From IMG/VR virus record IMGVR_UViG_3300037809_000244, positions 1 through 32,325 of that record: a stretch of 32,325 bases of DNA. The stretch is one strand, 5' to 3'. Under the pieces are notes generated by a model, which was given only the letters and a program-made list of their open reading frames with translations, had not been told where the DNA came from and did not search any database. Position numbers and translations under genes: made by a program. Origin of the DNA: a virus. Shown here piece by piece: positions 1-6,774 of this stretch (position 1 is the first letter of the stretch; each line of letters opens with the position of its first letter).

Positions 1-333
1 ACAGAACAAGAAGAATCAAATTGGTATTTCAGTGGAGTTCCCACAGATAGTGGTAGAGGAACATGGGAAGAAGAAAAGTCTAAAAAAGATGATAGTGATT
101 TACGGTTACTTGAAGCAATCGCTGTACAACATGAAGTAGATCATCTAAATGGAATAGTTTGTATGGATAGACAACGCAAATTAGAACCATTCAATATAGA
201 AGAAAGTTTTGGTCGTAATGAAAAAGTTAGAATATCTGATGGTGTAAGGGTGCAGGTATTAAAATATAAAAAGGCAAAATCATTAATTGAAAGTGGTGAT
301 TGGAAACTTGTAATTAGCGGGTCAGTATCTTGA
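1..333 (+). CDS. def: Peptide deformylase, C-terminal part (5' end outside window)
   Basis: This is the last 110 codons of an open frame that enters from the left edge. The fragment carries HEVDHLNG (fragment residues 44-51), the HExxH metal-binding motif of peptide deformylase, preceded by LLEAIAVQ as is usual in the family. The EGCLS motif normally lies about 44 residues further upstream, so it would be just outside the window. Known role of the family: removing the formyl group from the N-terminal methionine of new proteins. After the catalytic motif there is a basic C-terminal extension of about 50 residues (GRNEKVRI...LKYKKAKSLIESGDW) that is not part of the minimal enzyme. The stop TGA overlaps the TTG start of the next ORF (TTGA), so the two are probably translationally coupled. 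The family call is firm; activity cannot be judged without the N-terminal half. Confidence 0.88.
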   Translation, partial: TEQEESNWYFSGVPTDSGRGTWEEEKSKKDDSDLRLLEAIAVQHEVDHLNGIVCMDRQRKLEPFNIEESFGRNEKVRISDGVRVQVLKYKKAKSLIESGDWKLVISGSVS

Positions 334-476
334 AAAACGTAAAGTCGATAAAATCTAAATTAAAGAAAATAATAACTGATGGCGTTAATGATGTTAATAA
401 GACTGTACCTTGGGATGGTATGTATGATCATATTGTAGAAAAAATTATGATCATCGTTGAAGTTGGGGCTAAATGA
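330..476 (+). CDS. Small basic/amphipathic protein, 48 aa, function unknown
   Basis: This short ORF starts at TTG (330), overlapping the deformylase stop as TTGA, and its TGA (474-476) overlaps the ATG of the IMPDH-like gene as ATGA. This double overlap is the main support, because the same TTGA arrangement is used by the large recombination gene at 22370. The translation starts MKNVKSIKSKLKKIITDGVND and ends MIIVEVGAK: a lysine-rich N-terminus and a short hydrophobic stretch near the C-terminus. There is no clear Shine-Dalgarno sequence, so translation would depend on coupling from upstream. No domain is recognised. Confidence 0.5.
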   Translation: MKNVKSIKSKLKKIITDGVNDVNKTVPWDGMYDHIVEKIMIIVEVGAK

Positions 477-1678
477 AAAAGACACTGACTTTTGATGATG
501 TTGGGATTGCCCCTAAGTATAGCGAAGTTTTATCCAGAAGTAATATAGACTTAACAACTCGTTTCACAAAAAATACTGAAATCTCAATCCCAATAGTTTC
601 TTCACCAATGGATACCGTTACTGGTTATAAAATGGCGAAAGAAATGATGGAATGGGGTGGTGTAGGAGTTCTACATAGATTTAATACTATTGATGAACAA
701 TCACTTATGATGAAACGACTTCATAATGAATGGGATAAGTTTTTTGATATTGGTAAAGATTTTAGTTCATATGAAGAAATGTGGGAAAAGTGGAATAGTA
801 AGTTCAGTGGAAATTTACTTAACCGACAACTCACTCCTAATAAAGATGATTGGGATGACTTAAAGGAAGATATGTTCTTTGTTGATGAAATGGAAGAGAT
901 GAATGAACGGTGGAGAAAAAAACCACTATGTGCTGCAATCGGTGTGATAGATGATTATGTAGAAAGAGCACAAGAATTAGTAGCTAACGGATGTAATGTA
1001 CTACTTATAGATGTAGCGCATGGACATCACATATTAGTAAAAGATGCGTTAAGGAGATTAAAAAATGAAGTTAAAGGAACGTTTGAAGTCGTGGCTGGAA
1101 ATATCGCCACATCGGAAGCAGCAAAAGATTTATGTGAATGGGGAGCAGATGGTCTTAGAGTGGGAATCGGAAATGGAAGCTTATGTGAAACCCGTATTAG
1201 AACGGGCGTCGGGATTCCGCAAGTTACTACTCTTATGGATATACTTCCCATCTCTGATAATTATAATGTCCCTATTAATGCTGATGGTGGCATTCGTAAT
1301 ATCGGTGATGTTTGTAAAGGATTGGCTTGTGGAGCTGATTCAGTCATGTTGGGGTCTTTGTTATCGGGCACTAAAGAAAGTCCAGGGAGTATCGAAAAAA
1401 TAGGTCAATGGCCTAACGAACAGTTATTTAAAAAGTATAGGGGTTCTGCTTCGTTGGACTCTAAATTAGATAGAGGCGTAAATGAGAATGTGGAGGGAAA
1501 TCATAAAATCATACCATACAAAGGTAAACTCAAAAGAATACTTAAAGACATTACGGATGGAGTTCGTAGTTCTTTCAGTTATGTTGGCGCTAACAATATT
1601 AGCGAGTTTCATAGTAAAGTAGAATTAGTAGAAGTCACATATGCGGGGATAGTGGAAGCTAAACCGCATTTATTGTAA
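473..1678 (+). CDS. guaB: IMP dehydrogenase / GMP reductase family enzyme lacking CBS domains
   Basis: The 401-aa protein matches the IMPDH/GMPR TIM barrel along its length: LTFDDVGIAPKYSEVL at the N-terminus, SSPMDTVTG (43-51), LLIDVAHGH (177-185), the active-site loop GIGNGSLCETR with Cys238, the phosphate-binding DGGIR (271-275), and MLGSLLSGTKESPG (292-305). IMPDH oxidises IMP to XMP, the committed step of GTP synthesis. SSPMDTVT, the DGGIR context and the ESPG, YKG and AGI-E-PH C-terminal motifs favour IMPDH over GMP reductase, but the family cannot be split with certainty by eye. The tandem CBS regulatory domains usually inserted near residue 90-150 are missing. A charged, tryptophan-rich segment of different character (about 85-150) sits there instead. 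In the loop, the usual CTTR is CETR. The start overlaps the preceding stop (ATGA). Confidence 0.85.
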   Translation: MKKTLTFDDVGIAPKYSEVLSRSNIDLTTRFTKNTEISIPIVSSPMDTVTGYKMAKEMMEWGGVGVLHRFNTIDEQSLMMKRLHNEWDKFFDIGKDFSSYEEMWEKWNSKFSGNLLNRQLTPNKDDWDDLKEDMFFVDEMEEMNERWRKKPLCAAIGVIDDYVERAQELVANGCNVLLIDVAHGHHILVKDALRRLKNEVKGTFEVVAGNIATSEAAKDLCEWGADGLRVGIGNGSLCETRIRTGVGIPQVTTLMDILPISDNYNVPINADGGIRNIGDVCKGLACGADSVMLGSLLSGTKESPGSIEKIGQWPNEQLFKKYRGSASLDSKLDRGVNENVEGNHKIIPYKGKLKRILKDITDGVRSSFSYVGANNISEFHSKVELVEVTYAGIVEAKPHLL

Positions 1679-1735
1679 CACGAAAATAAGATGAAAAAAT
1701 AATTATATCCTATTTATTTGATATTGGAGAATTTG

Positions 1736-1894
1736 ATGGATAACGTACATGTATTGGAAGTATTAAAAAAATCAGAATTAGAAGAAAGTTGGGAAATGAT
1801 TCAAGAATTGATTGATGAATTAACTCGAGAACTTGAGGATAGTATATTTGACGATTATGAGTCGGATATAGATATAGACGATGTATGGGGCTGA
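1736..1894 (+). CDS. Acidic 52-aa protein whose stop codon lies inside the tmRNA gene
   Basis: This small ORF starts at ATG 1736 with GGAG six bases upstream (1726-1729). The translation begins MDNVHVLEVLKKSELEESW and ends in an acidic run, DYESDIDIDDVWG. It looks like a helical, strongly acidic protein of unknown function. The last codons (TGG GGC TGA) overlap the first eight bases of the tmRNA gene, so the stop codon is in the tmRNA acceptor stem. It follows the IMPDH-like gene by 57 bases, in which CTATTTATTTG at about 1709 is a weak match to the promoter-like element used elsewhere in this genome. The good ribosome binding site and plausible composition support it; its short length keeps confidence moderate. 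Confidence 0.6.
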   Translation: MDNVHVLEVLKKSELEESWEMIQELIDELTRELEDSIFDDYESDIDIDDVWG

Positions 1895-2225
1895 TTAGGC
1901 TTCGATTGGTGTTTTTTGAAAAATAAGTGCAGTAGATGATTACTTACAATCACACGTCAATTAAATTGACAACTATACACAATACGCGTACGCCGCTTAG
2001 TCGTATGCCACCTATACCTAAGACACAGATATTAGGGATAAGGTGTCGCCCATCTGTAAGAACCTGAGACAACAGCAAATCTTCGTTGGTTAATTACTGA
2101 GCTACGACGAGTAATAAAAGAACAGATGTAGTTGACTTTGTTAGTGGGAAAGAAACTAAACAAACTGTGAATGACTTTTTGGATGATGCATTAAGACGGC
2201 GGTTCGATTCCGCCCAGCTCCACCA
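1887..2225 (+). ncRNA. ssrA: tmRNA (transfer-messenger RNA), one-piece, CCA encoded
   Basis: The tRNA-like ends are complete. The 5' GGGGCTG (1887-1893) pairs with 3' CAGCTCC (2215-2221), including the G-U wobble at the third pair that is the alanine identity element. A perfect T arm follows (GGCGG 2198-2202, loop TTCGATT, CCGCC 2210-2214), and ACCA is encoded at 2222-2225. The 5' segment ATTAGGCTTCGATTGG matches the reduced D-arm region of bacterial tmRNA. The tag frame ends in TAG at 1998-2000 and reads DNYTQYAYAA (1968-1997). An in-frame TAA at 1962-1964 limits any upstream extension to one Ile codon, so the resume codon is GAC or ATT. Downstream is a clear H-type pseudoknot: CACCT/CCTAA (2009-2021) pairs with TTAGG/AGGTG (2032-2045), and loop ACAGAT (2025-2030) pairs with ATCTGT (2052-2057). 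AGTGCA (1926-1931) can pair with TGCATT (2187-2192) as helix 2. Known role: rescuing ribosomes stalled on nonstop mRNAs by trans-translation. Confidence 0.95.
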
Positions 2226-2269
2226 ATTAAAAAATGAAAATGAAAACGTAAAACTGACAGGATAGCTGA

Positions 2270-2779
2270 ATGACTGATAGACATATGCAATTACTTATAT
2301 TTACTATAATAATATGCACCATTAATGGTTACATTTCAACAGAGGCTATTACTTCTAATAATAAAATCCATACAAATATAATTCATAAGTTACAATATGA
2401 AAATGGTATGTTGGCAGACTCACTGGAGTCTTTCAAAGAATACGGGATTGAAGTTGACGTTACTATGTATCAACCAGTATACCCCCAAACTGATATAACT
2501 CCTAATATCACTGCGGATGGGACTAAATTTAATACAAAAAAAGCATCTGAATATAGATGGGTTGCTTTATCTCGCAATCTATTAAAACGGTGGGGCGGTG
2601 AGTTTGACTATGGAGATTTTGTATTAATAAAAGGCACCACACATAAAGATGGGGTGTATCAAGTTAAGGATACAATGAACGCTAGATTCGTGAACGTGGT
2701 TGATATTTTAGAATCAATAACAGTTATGCCATATCGATACGATGATGTTCAACTCTTTAAATTAAATTGGATAAACTAA
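2270..2779 (+). CDS. Membrane-anchored 3D (double-psi beta-barrel) domain protein
   Basis: This 169-aa protein starts at ATG 2270 with AGGA seven bases upstream. Residues 7-20 (QLLIFTIIICTING) form a hydrophobic N-terminal segment, either a signal peptide or an anchor. The C-terminal half has the pattern of 3D-domain proteins (named for three conserved aspartates, related to the MltA/RlpA barrel): TDITPNITADGT (74-85), RWVALSRNLL (96-105), EFDYGDFV (111-118), YQVKDTMN (130-137) and VDIL (144-147). Likely aspartates are D116, D134 and D145. Family members act on or bind peptidoglycan, so an envelope role at lysis or entry is a reasonable inference but is not shown. It follows the tmRNA directly and precedes the HD-domain gene by 16 bases. 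Confidence 0.72.
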   Translation: MTDRHMQLLIFTIIICTINGYISTEAITSNNKIHTNIIHKLQYENGMLADSLESFKEYGIEVDVTMYQPVYPQTDITPNITADGTKFNTKKASEYRWVALSRNLLKRWGGEFDYGDFVLIKGTTHKDGVYQVKDTMNARFVNVVDILESITVMPYRYDDVQLFKLNWIN

Positions 2780-2795
2780 ACAATAAGGAAAAACG

Positions 2796-3626
2796 ATGGT
2801 TATAAATGAAACAATGACACCCGATCAGATTCAATCGAATTGGGATGAATTGATGGATGTTGTAAATAATAAGTTTACAGGGGAACGAAAAGATAATTTA
2901 TTAAAATTATACAATCATTTCGAACAACGAATGATGTTTGCTCCTGCTAGTGGGGTTACGTATTATCATAGTGCATTTCCTGGTGGATACGTATGTCACG
3001 TGTTAAATATAACAAGGTTCGCTCTCAAACTAAAAGATATGTATGATGATATAGGCATGCACACTTCAGAATATTCAGAGGAAGATGTTATATTCTGTAC
3101 ATTACATCACGATTTAGGAAAAATAGGTAATATGGAGTATGATTACTACATTCCTAATGAGTCAGAGTGGCACCGTATAAATCAAGGTAAGCTCTACGAC
3201 TATAACGATAAGATTCATCACATGACCGTAACTGACAGATCTATATGGTTGTTAAATCAATTTAATATTAAGATGTCTGAACTCGAGTATTTGAGTTTAA
3301 GATTGGCTGATGGTATGTATGAAGACGCTAATAAGGGTTATCTAATGGGTTATGGTGAAGGTAAAAACCTTAAAAGTAATTTACCGTATTTAATACACGA
3401 AGCTGATATGTTAGCTACTCGATGGGAGAAGGAACAATATATGTTTGGTGATAATCCAGGTATACCGTATGATGATATCTTATCAGGGGAAGTGGTATCC
3501 CATAAACAGTCTAAACCTAAAAAGGTGTCTAAGTCATACGCTAAACCTAAACAACTTAATATTAAGGATGATGAATTAAATCAACGAAGTAAAGATTTAT
3601 TTAATGAATTGTTCGGGGATAAATAA
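2796..3626 (+). CDS. HD-domain phosphohydrolase
   Basis: The start has AAGGA seven bases upstream. The 276-aa protein has the HD superfamily metal-binding signature in order: H68 in FPGGYVCHVLN, the H105-D106 pair in LHHDLGKIG, downstream H141/H142 and D204 in IHEADMLATRWE. These enzymes hydrolyse phosphoester bonds in nucleotides or RNA. The YYHSAFPGGYVCHVLN segment resembles the arrangement in YhaM-type 3'-5' exoribonuclease HD domains, but the substrate cannot be assigned. The C-terminal 50 residues are lysine-rich and probably extended (SKPKKVSKSYAKPKQLN), suggesting a nucleic-acid contact. The stop overlaps the next start as TAATG. Confidence 0.8.
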   Translation: MVINETMTPDQIQSNWDELMDVVNNKFTGERKDNLLKLYNHFEQRMMFAPASGVTYYHSAFPGGYVCHVLNITRFALKLKDMYDDIGMHTSEYSEEDVIFCTLHHDLGKIGNMEYDYYIPNESEWHRINQGKLYDYNDKIHHMTVTDRSIWLLNQFNIKMSELEYLSLRLADGMYEDANKGYLMGYGEGKNLKSNLPYLIHEADMLATRWEKEQYMFGDNPGIPYDDILSGEVVSHKQSKPKKVSKSYAKPKQLNIKDDELNQRSKDLFNELFGDK

Positions 3627-3886
3627 TGATGGTAGAAATACTAGTTGCTTTATGTACTATATTGGTCGTAACTTTATTGTATGTAGTATGGAACTTAATG
3701 AAAAAAACTGAATTGCTGGAGTCTTGGGTTGAGAGTTTCACTCAAGATATTAACAAGGTTAAAAGTGAGCTAGACAATATAGATTCTACAGGACACTTCG
3801 AAGCTGATGATGAAGTCGGGGCAATTTTTAATGAAATAAAAGATATTATAAATACACTAAACACCATATATGGAGAAACTGAATAA
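3626..3886 (+). CDS. Small single-pass membrane protein, 86 aa
   Basis: The ATG overlaps the upstream TAA by one base (TAATG), and its own TAA overlaps the next ATG in the same way, so it is embedded in a coupled operon. An N-terminal hydrophobic helix (residues 4-22, EILVALCTILVVTLLYVVW) is followed by a predicted coiled-coil or helical acidic region (KVKSELDNIDSTGHFEADDE...EIKDIINTLNTIY). The topology would be a short membrane anchor with a cytoplasmic or periplasmic helical domain. No family is recognised. Confidence 0.75.
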   Translation: MMVEILVALCTILVVTLLYVVWNLMKKTELLESWVESFTQDINKVKSELDNIDSTGHFEADDEVGAIFNEIKDIINTLNTIYGETE

Positions 3887-4608
3887 TGGCTAAAAAAACT
3901 GCTAAGAAGAAAAAAAGTAGGATGTATTTTACACAAGAAACTGAAGATGCTATAATTAAATACAATAAAGAAGAAAATCCTCACGTGAGGAATATGATAT
4001 ATAGAGAACATATAGATTACCCATTTGATAAGTTAGCTGAAAATATTATCCATACTTTTAAGTTTTATTATTTTGATGTACCACCAAATCAGGTAAAGCA
4101 TGAGGTAGTGTCATTTCTAGTTATGAATATGCATAAGTTCCAAGAAGGTAAGGGGAAGGCATTTTCATATTTTAGTATAGTAGCTAAAAACTATTTAATC
4201 TTACATAATAATAATAACTATAAAAAATTAAAAACACATAGTGATTTAGTTGTATTAGATCGCAAGAGAAACTATTCAGCTGAAAGTACTATTGATTCTA
4301 ACGTATTTAGTAAAATTGAGTTTATTAATCAGATGCTAGAATACTGGTCTAATAATATGACTAATATCTTTAAAAAGCAAAAGGATATTAACGTGGCTGA
4401 TGCTGTGCTTCATTTATTTAGAAACAGGACAGATTTAGAGATTTTTAATAAAAAGGGCTTATATATTCTAGTCAGGGAGATGACTGGATCTAAGACTCAA
4501 CATATTACTAGAGTAGTAAATGTGATGAAGCAGCACTATTATGAGATCGCTCAACAATTTGTTAATTTAGGTCAGGTAGACACTAAGAATACTGGGTCTA
4601 TTTTTTAA
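3886..4608 (+). CDS. Putative late-transcription sigma factor, T4 gp55-like
   Basis: This 240-aa protein begins with a very basic N-terminus (MAKKTAKKKKSR). Residues about 72-115 (HEVVSFLVMNMHKFQEGKGKA followed by FSYFSIVAKNYLILHNN) follow the sigma region 2 pattern seen in T4 gp55: a helix ending in (M/L)HKF, a short basic turn, then an aromatic helix A-YF-IVAKNYLI. In T4-type phages gp55 binds host RNA polymerase and recognises the late -10 element. The assignment rests on this pattern and on position, just before a strong terminator and the first late-type promoter element of the structural operon. The C-terminal part (KKGLYILVREMTGSKTQHIT) resembles a helix-turn-helix. A diverged sigma-like factor with another target is the main alternative. 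Confidence 0.6.
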   Translation: MAKKTAKKKKSRMYFTQETEDAIIKYNKEENPHVRNMIYREHIDYPFDKLAENIIHTFKFYYFDVPPNQVKHEVVSFLVMNMHKFQEGKGKAFSYFSIVAKNYLILHNNNNYKKLKTHSDLVVLDRKRNYSAESTIDSNVFSKIEFINQMLEYWSNNMTNIFKKQKDINVADAVLHLFRNRTDLEIFNKKGLYILVREMTGSKTQHITRVVNVMKQHYYEIAQQFVNLGQVDTKNTGSIF

Positions 4609-4641
4609 AAGAATTTTTAAAAAATACAACATATAGTAATT

Positions 4642-4674
4642 AAAAAGCTTGACACCGTCAAGCTTTTTGTTTTT
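4642..4674 (+). terminator. Strong intrinsic terminator
   Basis: A perfect 12-bp stem, AAAAAGCTTGAC (4642-4653) and GTCAAGCTTTTT (4657-4668), has a three-base loop and is followed by GTTTTT. It lies 34 bases after the late sigma-like gene and 20 bases before the first late promoter-like element. It therefore separates the auxiliary block from the structural operon. The A/T flanks would allow function in both directions, but there is no minus-strand gene to end here. Confidence 0.9.
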
Positions 4675-4693
4675 ATACATATTTTTTAATTAT

Positions 4694-4710
4694 GTTATAT
4701 TTATACATAA
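4694..4710 (+). promoter_or_regulatory. Putative late promoter element (TATATTTATA)
   Basis: GTTATATTTATACATAA holds the shared intergenic motif, with octamer TATTTATA at 4698-4705, 40 bases before the ATG at 4746 and directly after the terminator. The same element occurs in four other gaps before plus-strand genes. Assignment as a promoter is inference from recurrence and position. Confidence 0.55.
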
Positions 4711-4745
4711 GTTATAAAAATTATTTATCAACATAGGAATATAAT

Positions 4746-5132
4746 ATGGGTGTAGAATATGAAGTGTTTGGAGGTAAGTCTTTATCATCACTTTTTGAAG
4801 ACATATATAATAATTCAAAAAGAAATAAAGGTCAGCTTGAAATATTAGTAAAGGAAGTATCTAGTTTTATAAAAGACGGCGATATGGCTATACAGTTGAT
4901 TCCTATGATAAAAGAATATCTTGAAATTAATGTAAAGAATGATGAGCAATTAATTAAATTAGCAGGCATAGTTCAAAAATTAGCAACAGCAGAACAACGG
5001 GTTAGTGGTGATGATGAATTTGGTTTATCTGATGATGAGAAGAGTCAGCTGATGAGAACTTTAGATAAAACTGCCACTCGACTTCAAAAGAAAAGTGATT
5101 CTATTAATAAGGAAATAGATAGGGTAAATTAA
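4746..5132 (+). CDS. Conserved-type structural-operon protein, 128 aa, function unknown
   Basis: This is the first gene of the late structural block. It starts at ATG 4746 with AGGA seven bases upstream and a promoter-like element 40 bases upstream. The protein is soluble, largely helical and charged. LFEDIYNNSKRNKGQLEILV near the N-terminus and the C-terminal TLDKTATRLQKKSDSINKEI suggest helical bundles or a coiled coil. There is no signal peptide or membrane segment. It precedes the hub/spike-like gene by two bases. A baseplate or tail assembly role is likely from context only. Confidence 0.7.
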   Translation: MGVEYEVFGGKSLSSLFEDIYNNSKRNKGQLEILVKEVSSFIKDGDMAIQLIPMIKEYLEINVKNDEQLIKLAGIVQKLATAEQRVSGDDEFGLSDDEKSQLMRTLDKTATRLQKKSDSINKEIDRVN

Positions 5133-5134
5133 AT

Positions 5135-6301
5135 ATGGCTTGGACTGATAATTCTGAAAATATAAAAGATTTACAATATTCTAAACAGGGATTTACTACT
5201 GAAAAAGAAGTAGCTGATTTAATTCAAGAGAGATTTTCAGATGTATCTAAATTCTATGAAATGGAAGTCGCTGAAGTTGTTGATGTTATATTATCTAAAG
5301 ATGAGTTACCTGATGTGTTTGATGAAGATTATCAGCCAGAATGGGATGAACTAGATTATTCATATATAGGATATATTAAAGCTCGCATGATAAATAGTGA
5401 AGCTGGAAAGGCTAGCCCAGACTTGAAATGGCTACGGCCGTTAGATACTAATATAAAAGAATACCCACTAAAGGGTGAGTATGTAGTTGTAGTATCCCAT
5501 TTTCATAGACAGTTTGGATCCAAACATCAACCAGGTGTACGATTCTATAGTCAAAAAATAAACTTATTACATAGTGTAAATAATAACGCGATGAATGGTA
5601 TAGGATCTATAGGTGATAGAGATTTCGATCCCGATTATGTAATAGGGGATGTGTTCCAGATAAACTCTGATATTAGACAAGTTCAACCATACGAGGGTGA
5701 TATTATATTTAATGGGAGATTTGGGCAATCTATTAGGTTTGGTGGAGGTGATTCATTTTTACAATCACCTAATATAAAAATTAGAGCTGGTCAATTAACA
5801 GATGCTGGAATATTTGATGTCGAAGATCAAAATGTGGATTTTGAAGAAATACCCCTCAAACCTGTGGTTGAAGATATTAATGCTGATGGGTCTTCAGTTT
5901 GGTTGACAGTGGATGGTGAATTTCCAATTCCATTAATCCATGCTGATGGTTTTGTGGGCCCAAATGATCTTGAAGGTAAATCAATTATAGTGAATTCTGA
6001 TAAAATTATAATAAACGCAAAAGCTGGTCAAATATATCAAAGCGCATCAACTGAAATAAAATTATCTGCACCTAAGATCATGTTAGGCGATACTTCTAAA
6101 AGCGATGGTGCTATTCCTCACGGCACGTTGTTGTTGGCAGCGCTGGAAAACTTGATAAGTATAGTGTCCACTCTAGGAACTACACCATGTGCTAATGCAG
6201 TGCCCTTAATGCCTGCTATTGACGCTCAACTTTCAGGTGTGTTGGATACATTAGAAAAAGCCATGGATACTGTCGGGCACATTTCTTTAAATGAAGATTA
6301 G
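5135..6301 (+). CDS. Baseplate hub/spike-like structural protein
   Basis: This 388-aa protein starts two bases after the previous stop. An N-terminal helical region is followed by an OB-like segment (SPDLKWLRPLDTNIKEYPLK, then GEYVVVVSHF, about 94-123). Then comes QPYEGDIIFNGRFGQSIRFG (about 188-207), a pattern I associate with hub/spike proteins of marine T4-like phages. The C-terminal part (ASTEIKLSAPKIMLGD, then a helix around GTLLLAALENLISIV) resembles the end of gpV/gp5-type spikes, in which short beta repeats form a trimeric needle. No lysozyme domain is visible, unlike T4 gp5. The position directly upstream of gp25 and gp6 supports a baseplate role. Structural assignment is fairly sure; the exact T4 counterpart is not. 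Confidence 0.65.
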   Translation: MAWTDNSENIKDLQYSKQGFTTEKEVADLIQERFSDVSKFYEMEVAEVVDVILSKDELPDVFDEDYQPEWDELDYSYIGYIKARMINSEAGKASPDLKWLRPLDTNIKEYPLKGEYVVVVSHFHRQFGSKHQPGVRFYSQKINLLHSVNNNAMNGIGSIGDRDFDPDYVIGDVFQINSDIRQVQPYEGDIIFNGRFGQSIRFGGGDSFLQSPNIKIRAGQLTDAGIFDVEDQNVDFEEIPLKPVVEDINADGSSVWLTVDGEFPIPLIHADGFVGPNDLEGKSIIVNSDKIIINAKAGQIYQSASTEIKLSAPKIMLGDTSKSDGAIPHGTLLLAALENLISIVSTLGTTPCANAVPLMPAIDAQLSGVLDTLEKAMDTVGHISLNED

Positions 6302-6318
6302 ATAGGAGTTATAATTAT

Positions 6319-6774
6319 ATGAGTATAGCAGATGAATTAATGAAACAAGTTACAAGTCAAATAGATATTGGTGCTCAATTAAAGCAGCATGCTAATAAAT
6401 TATACACCGACGCTATAATGGGTGTTGACATAACAGAAGAGTTGGGTAAAGTTCAGACTTTGGTTGATGAAGTTAACAGTGCTCAGCAGACACTAGTGAG
6501 CATTCAGGAGACTGCTGAAACCGCTAAAACTACAACAGAGACGGTGGTTGCTGCTCAGAAGGCAGCTTCTATATCAGGTGCGGGAATAGCAGCACCTGGT
6601 ATGACTGCTAAATATTTACAAGAAGAAGCCGCCAAAATAGCAGATGATCTAAAACCCGTTCCTGATATGGTGAAGGGGATGATAGGTGTGTTGGGTAAAG
6701 ATATAAAAGATGTGGTAAAGATAGTAACTGAAAAAATCCCAAAGGTAATAGGAGTTGATAATGAAGAAAAATGA
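6319..6774 (+). CDS. Helical/coiled-coil protein in baseplate operon, 151 aa
   Basis: The protein has no recognised domain. An acidic helical N-terminal half with many Gln and Thr residues (VQTLVDEVNSAQQTLVSIQE) looks like a coiled coil. A small-residue-rich hinge follows (AASISGAGIAAPGM), then an amphipathic C-terminal half (KDIKDVVKIVTEKIPKVIG). An AGGAG sits about ten bases upstream of the ATG, slightly distant. The 3' end overlaps the next gene by 14 bases. A small baseplate, chaperone or membrane-interacting factor is possible; nothing in the sequence decides. Confidence 0.65.
   Translation: MSIADELMKQVTSQIDIGAQLKQHANKLYTDAIMGVDITEELGKVQTLVDEVNSAQQTLVSIQETAETAKTTTETVVAAQKAASISGAGIAAPGMTAKYLQEEAAKIADDLKPVPDMVKGMIGVLGKDIKDVVKIVTEKIPKVIGVDNEEK

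Noticed and set aside
1065-1403. Plus-strand 112-aa ORF within the IMPDH-like gene
   Set aside because: It overlaps the active-site region of a well-conserved enzyme in another frame and has no domain of its own.
2195-2225. Stand-alone tRNA-Ala from the T arm and CCA end
   Set aside because: No anticodon arm pairs with it locally; the 5' acceptor strand is 300 bases upstream, and the intervening tag frame and pseudoknot show a tmRNA.
6755-6760. TTG at 6755 as the start of the 143-aa gene
   Set aside because: It is immediately adjacent to GGAG, leaving no spacer; ATG 6761 has the right spacing.
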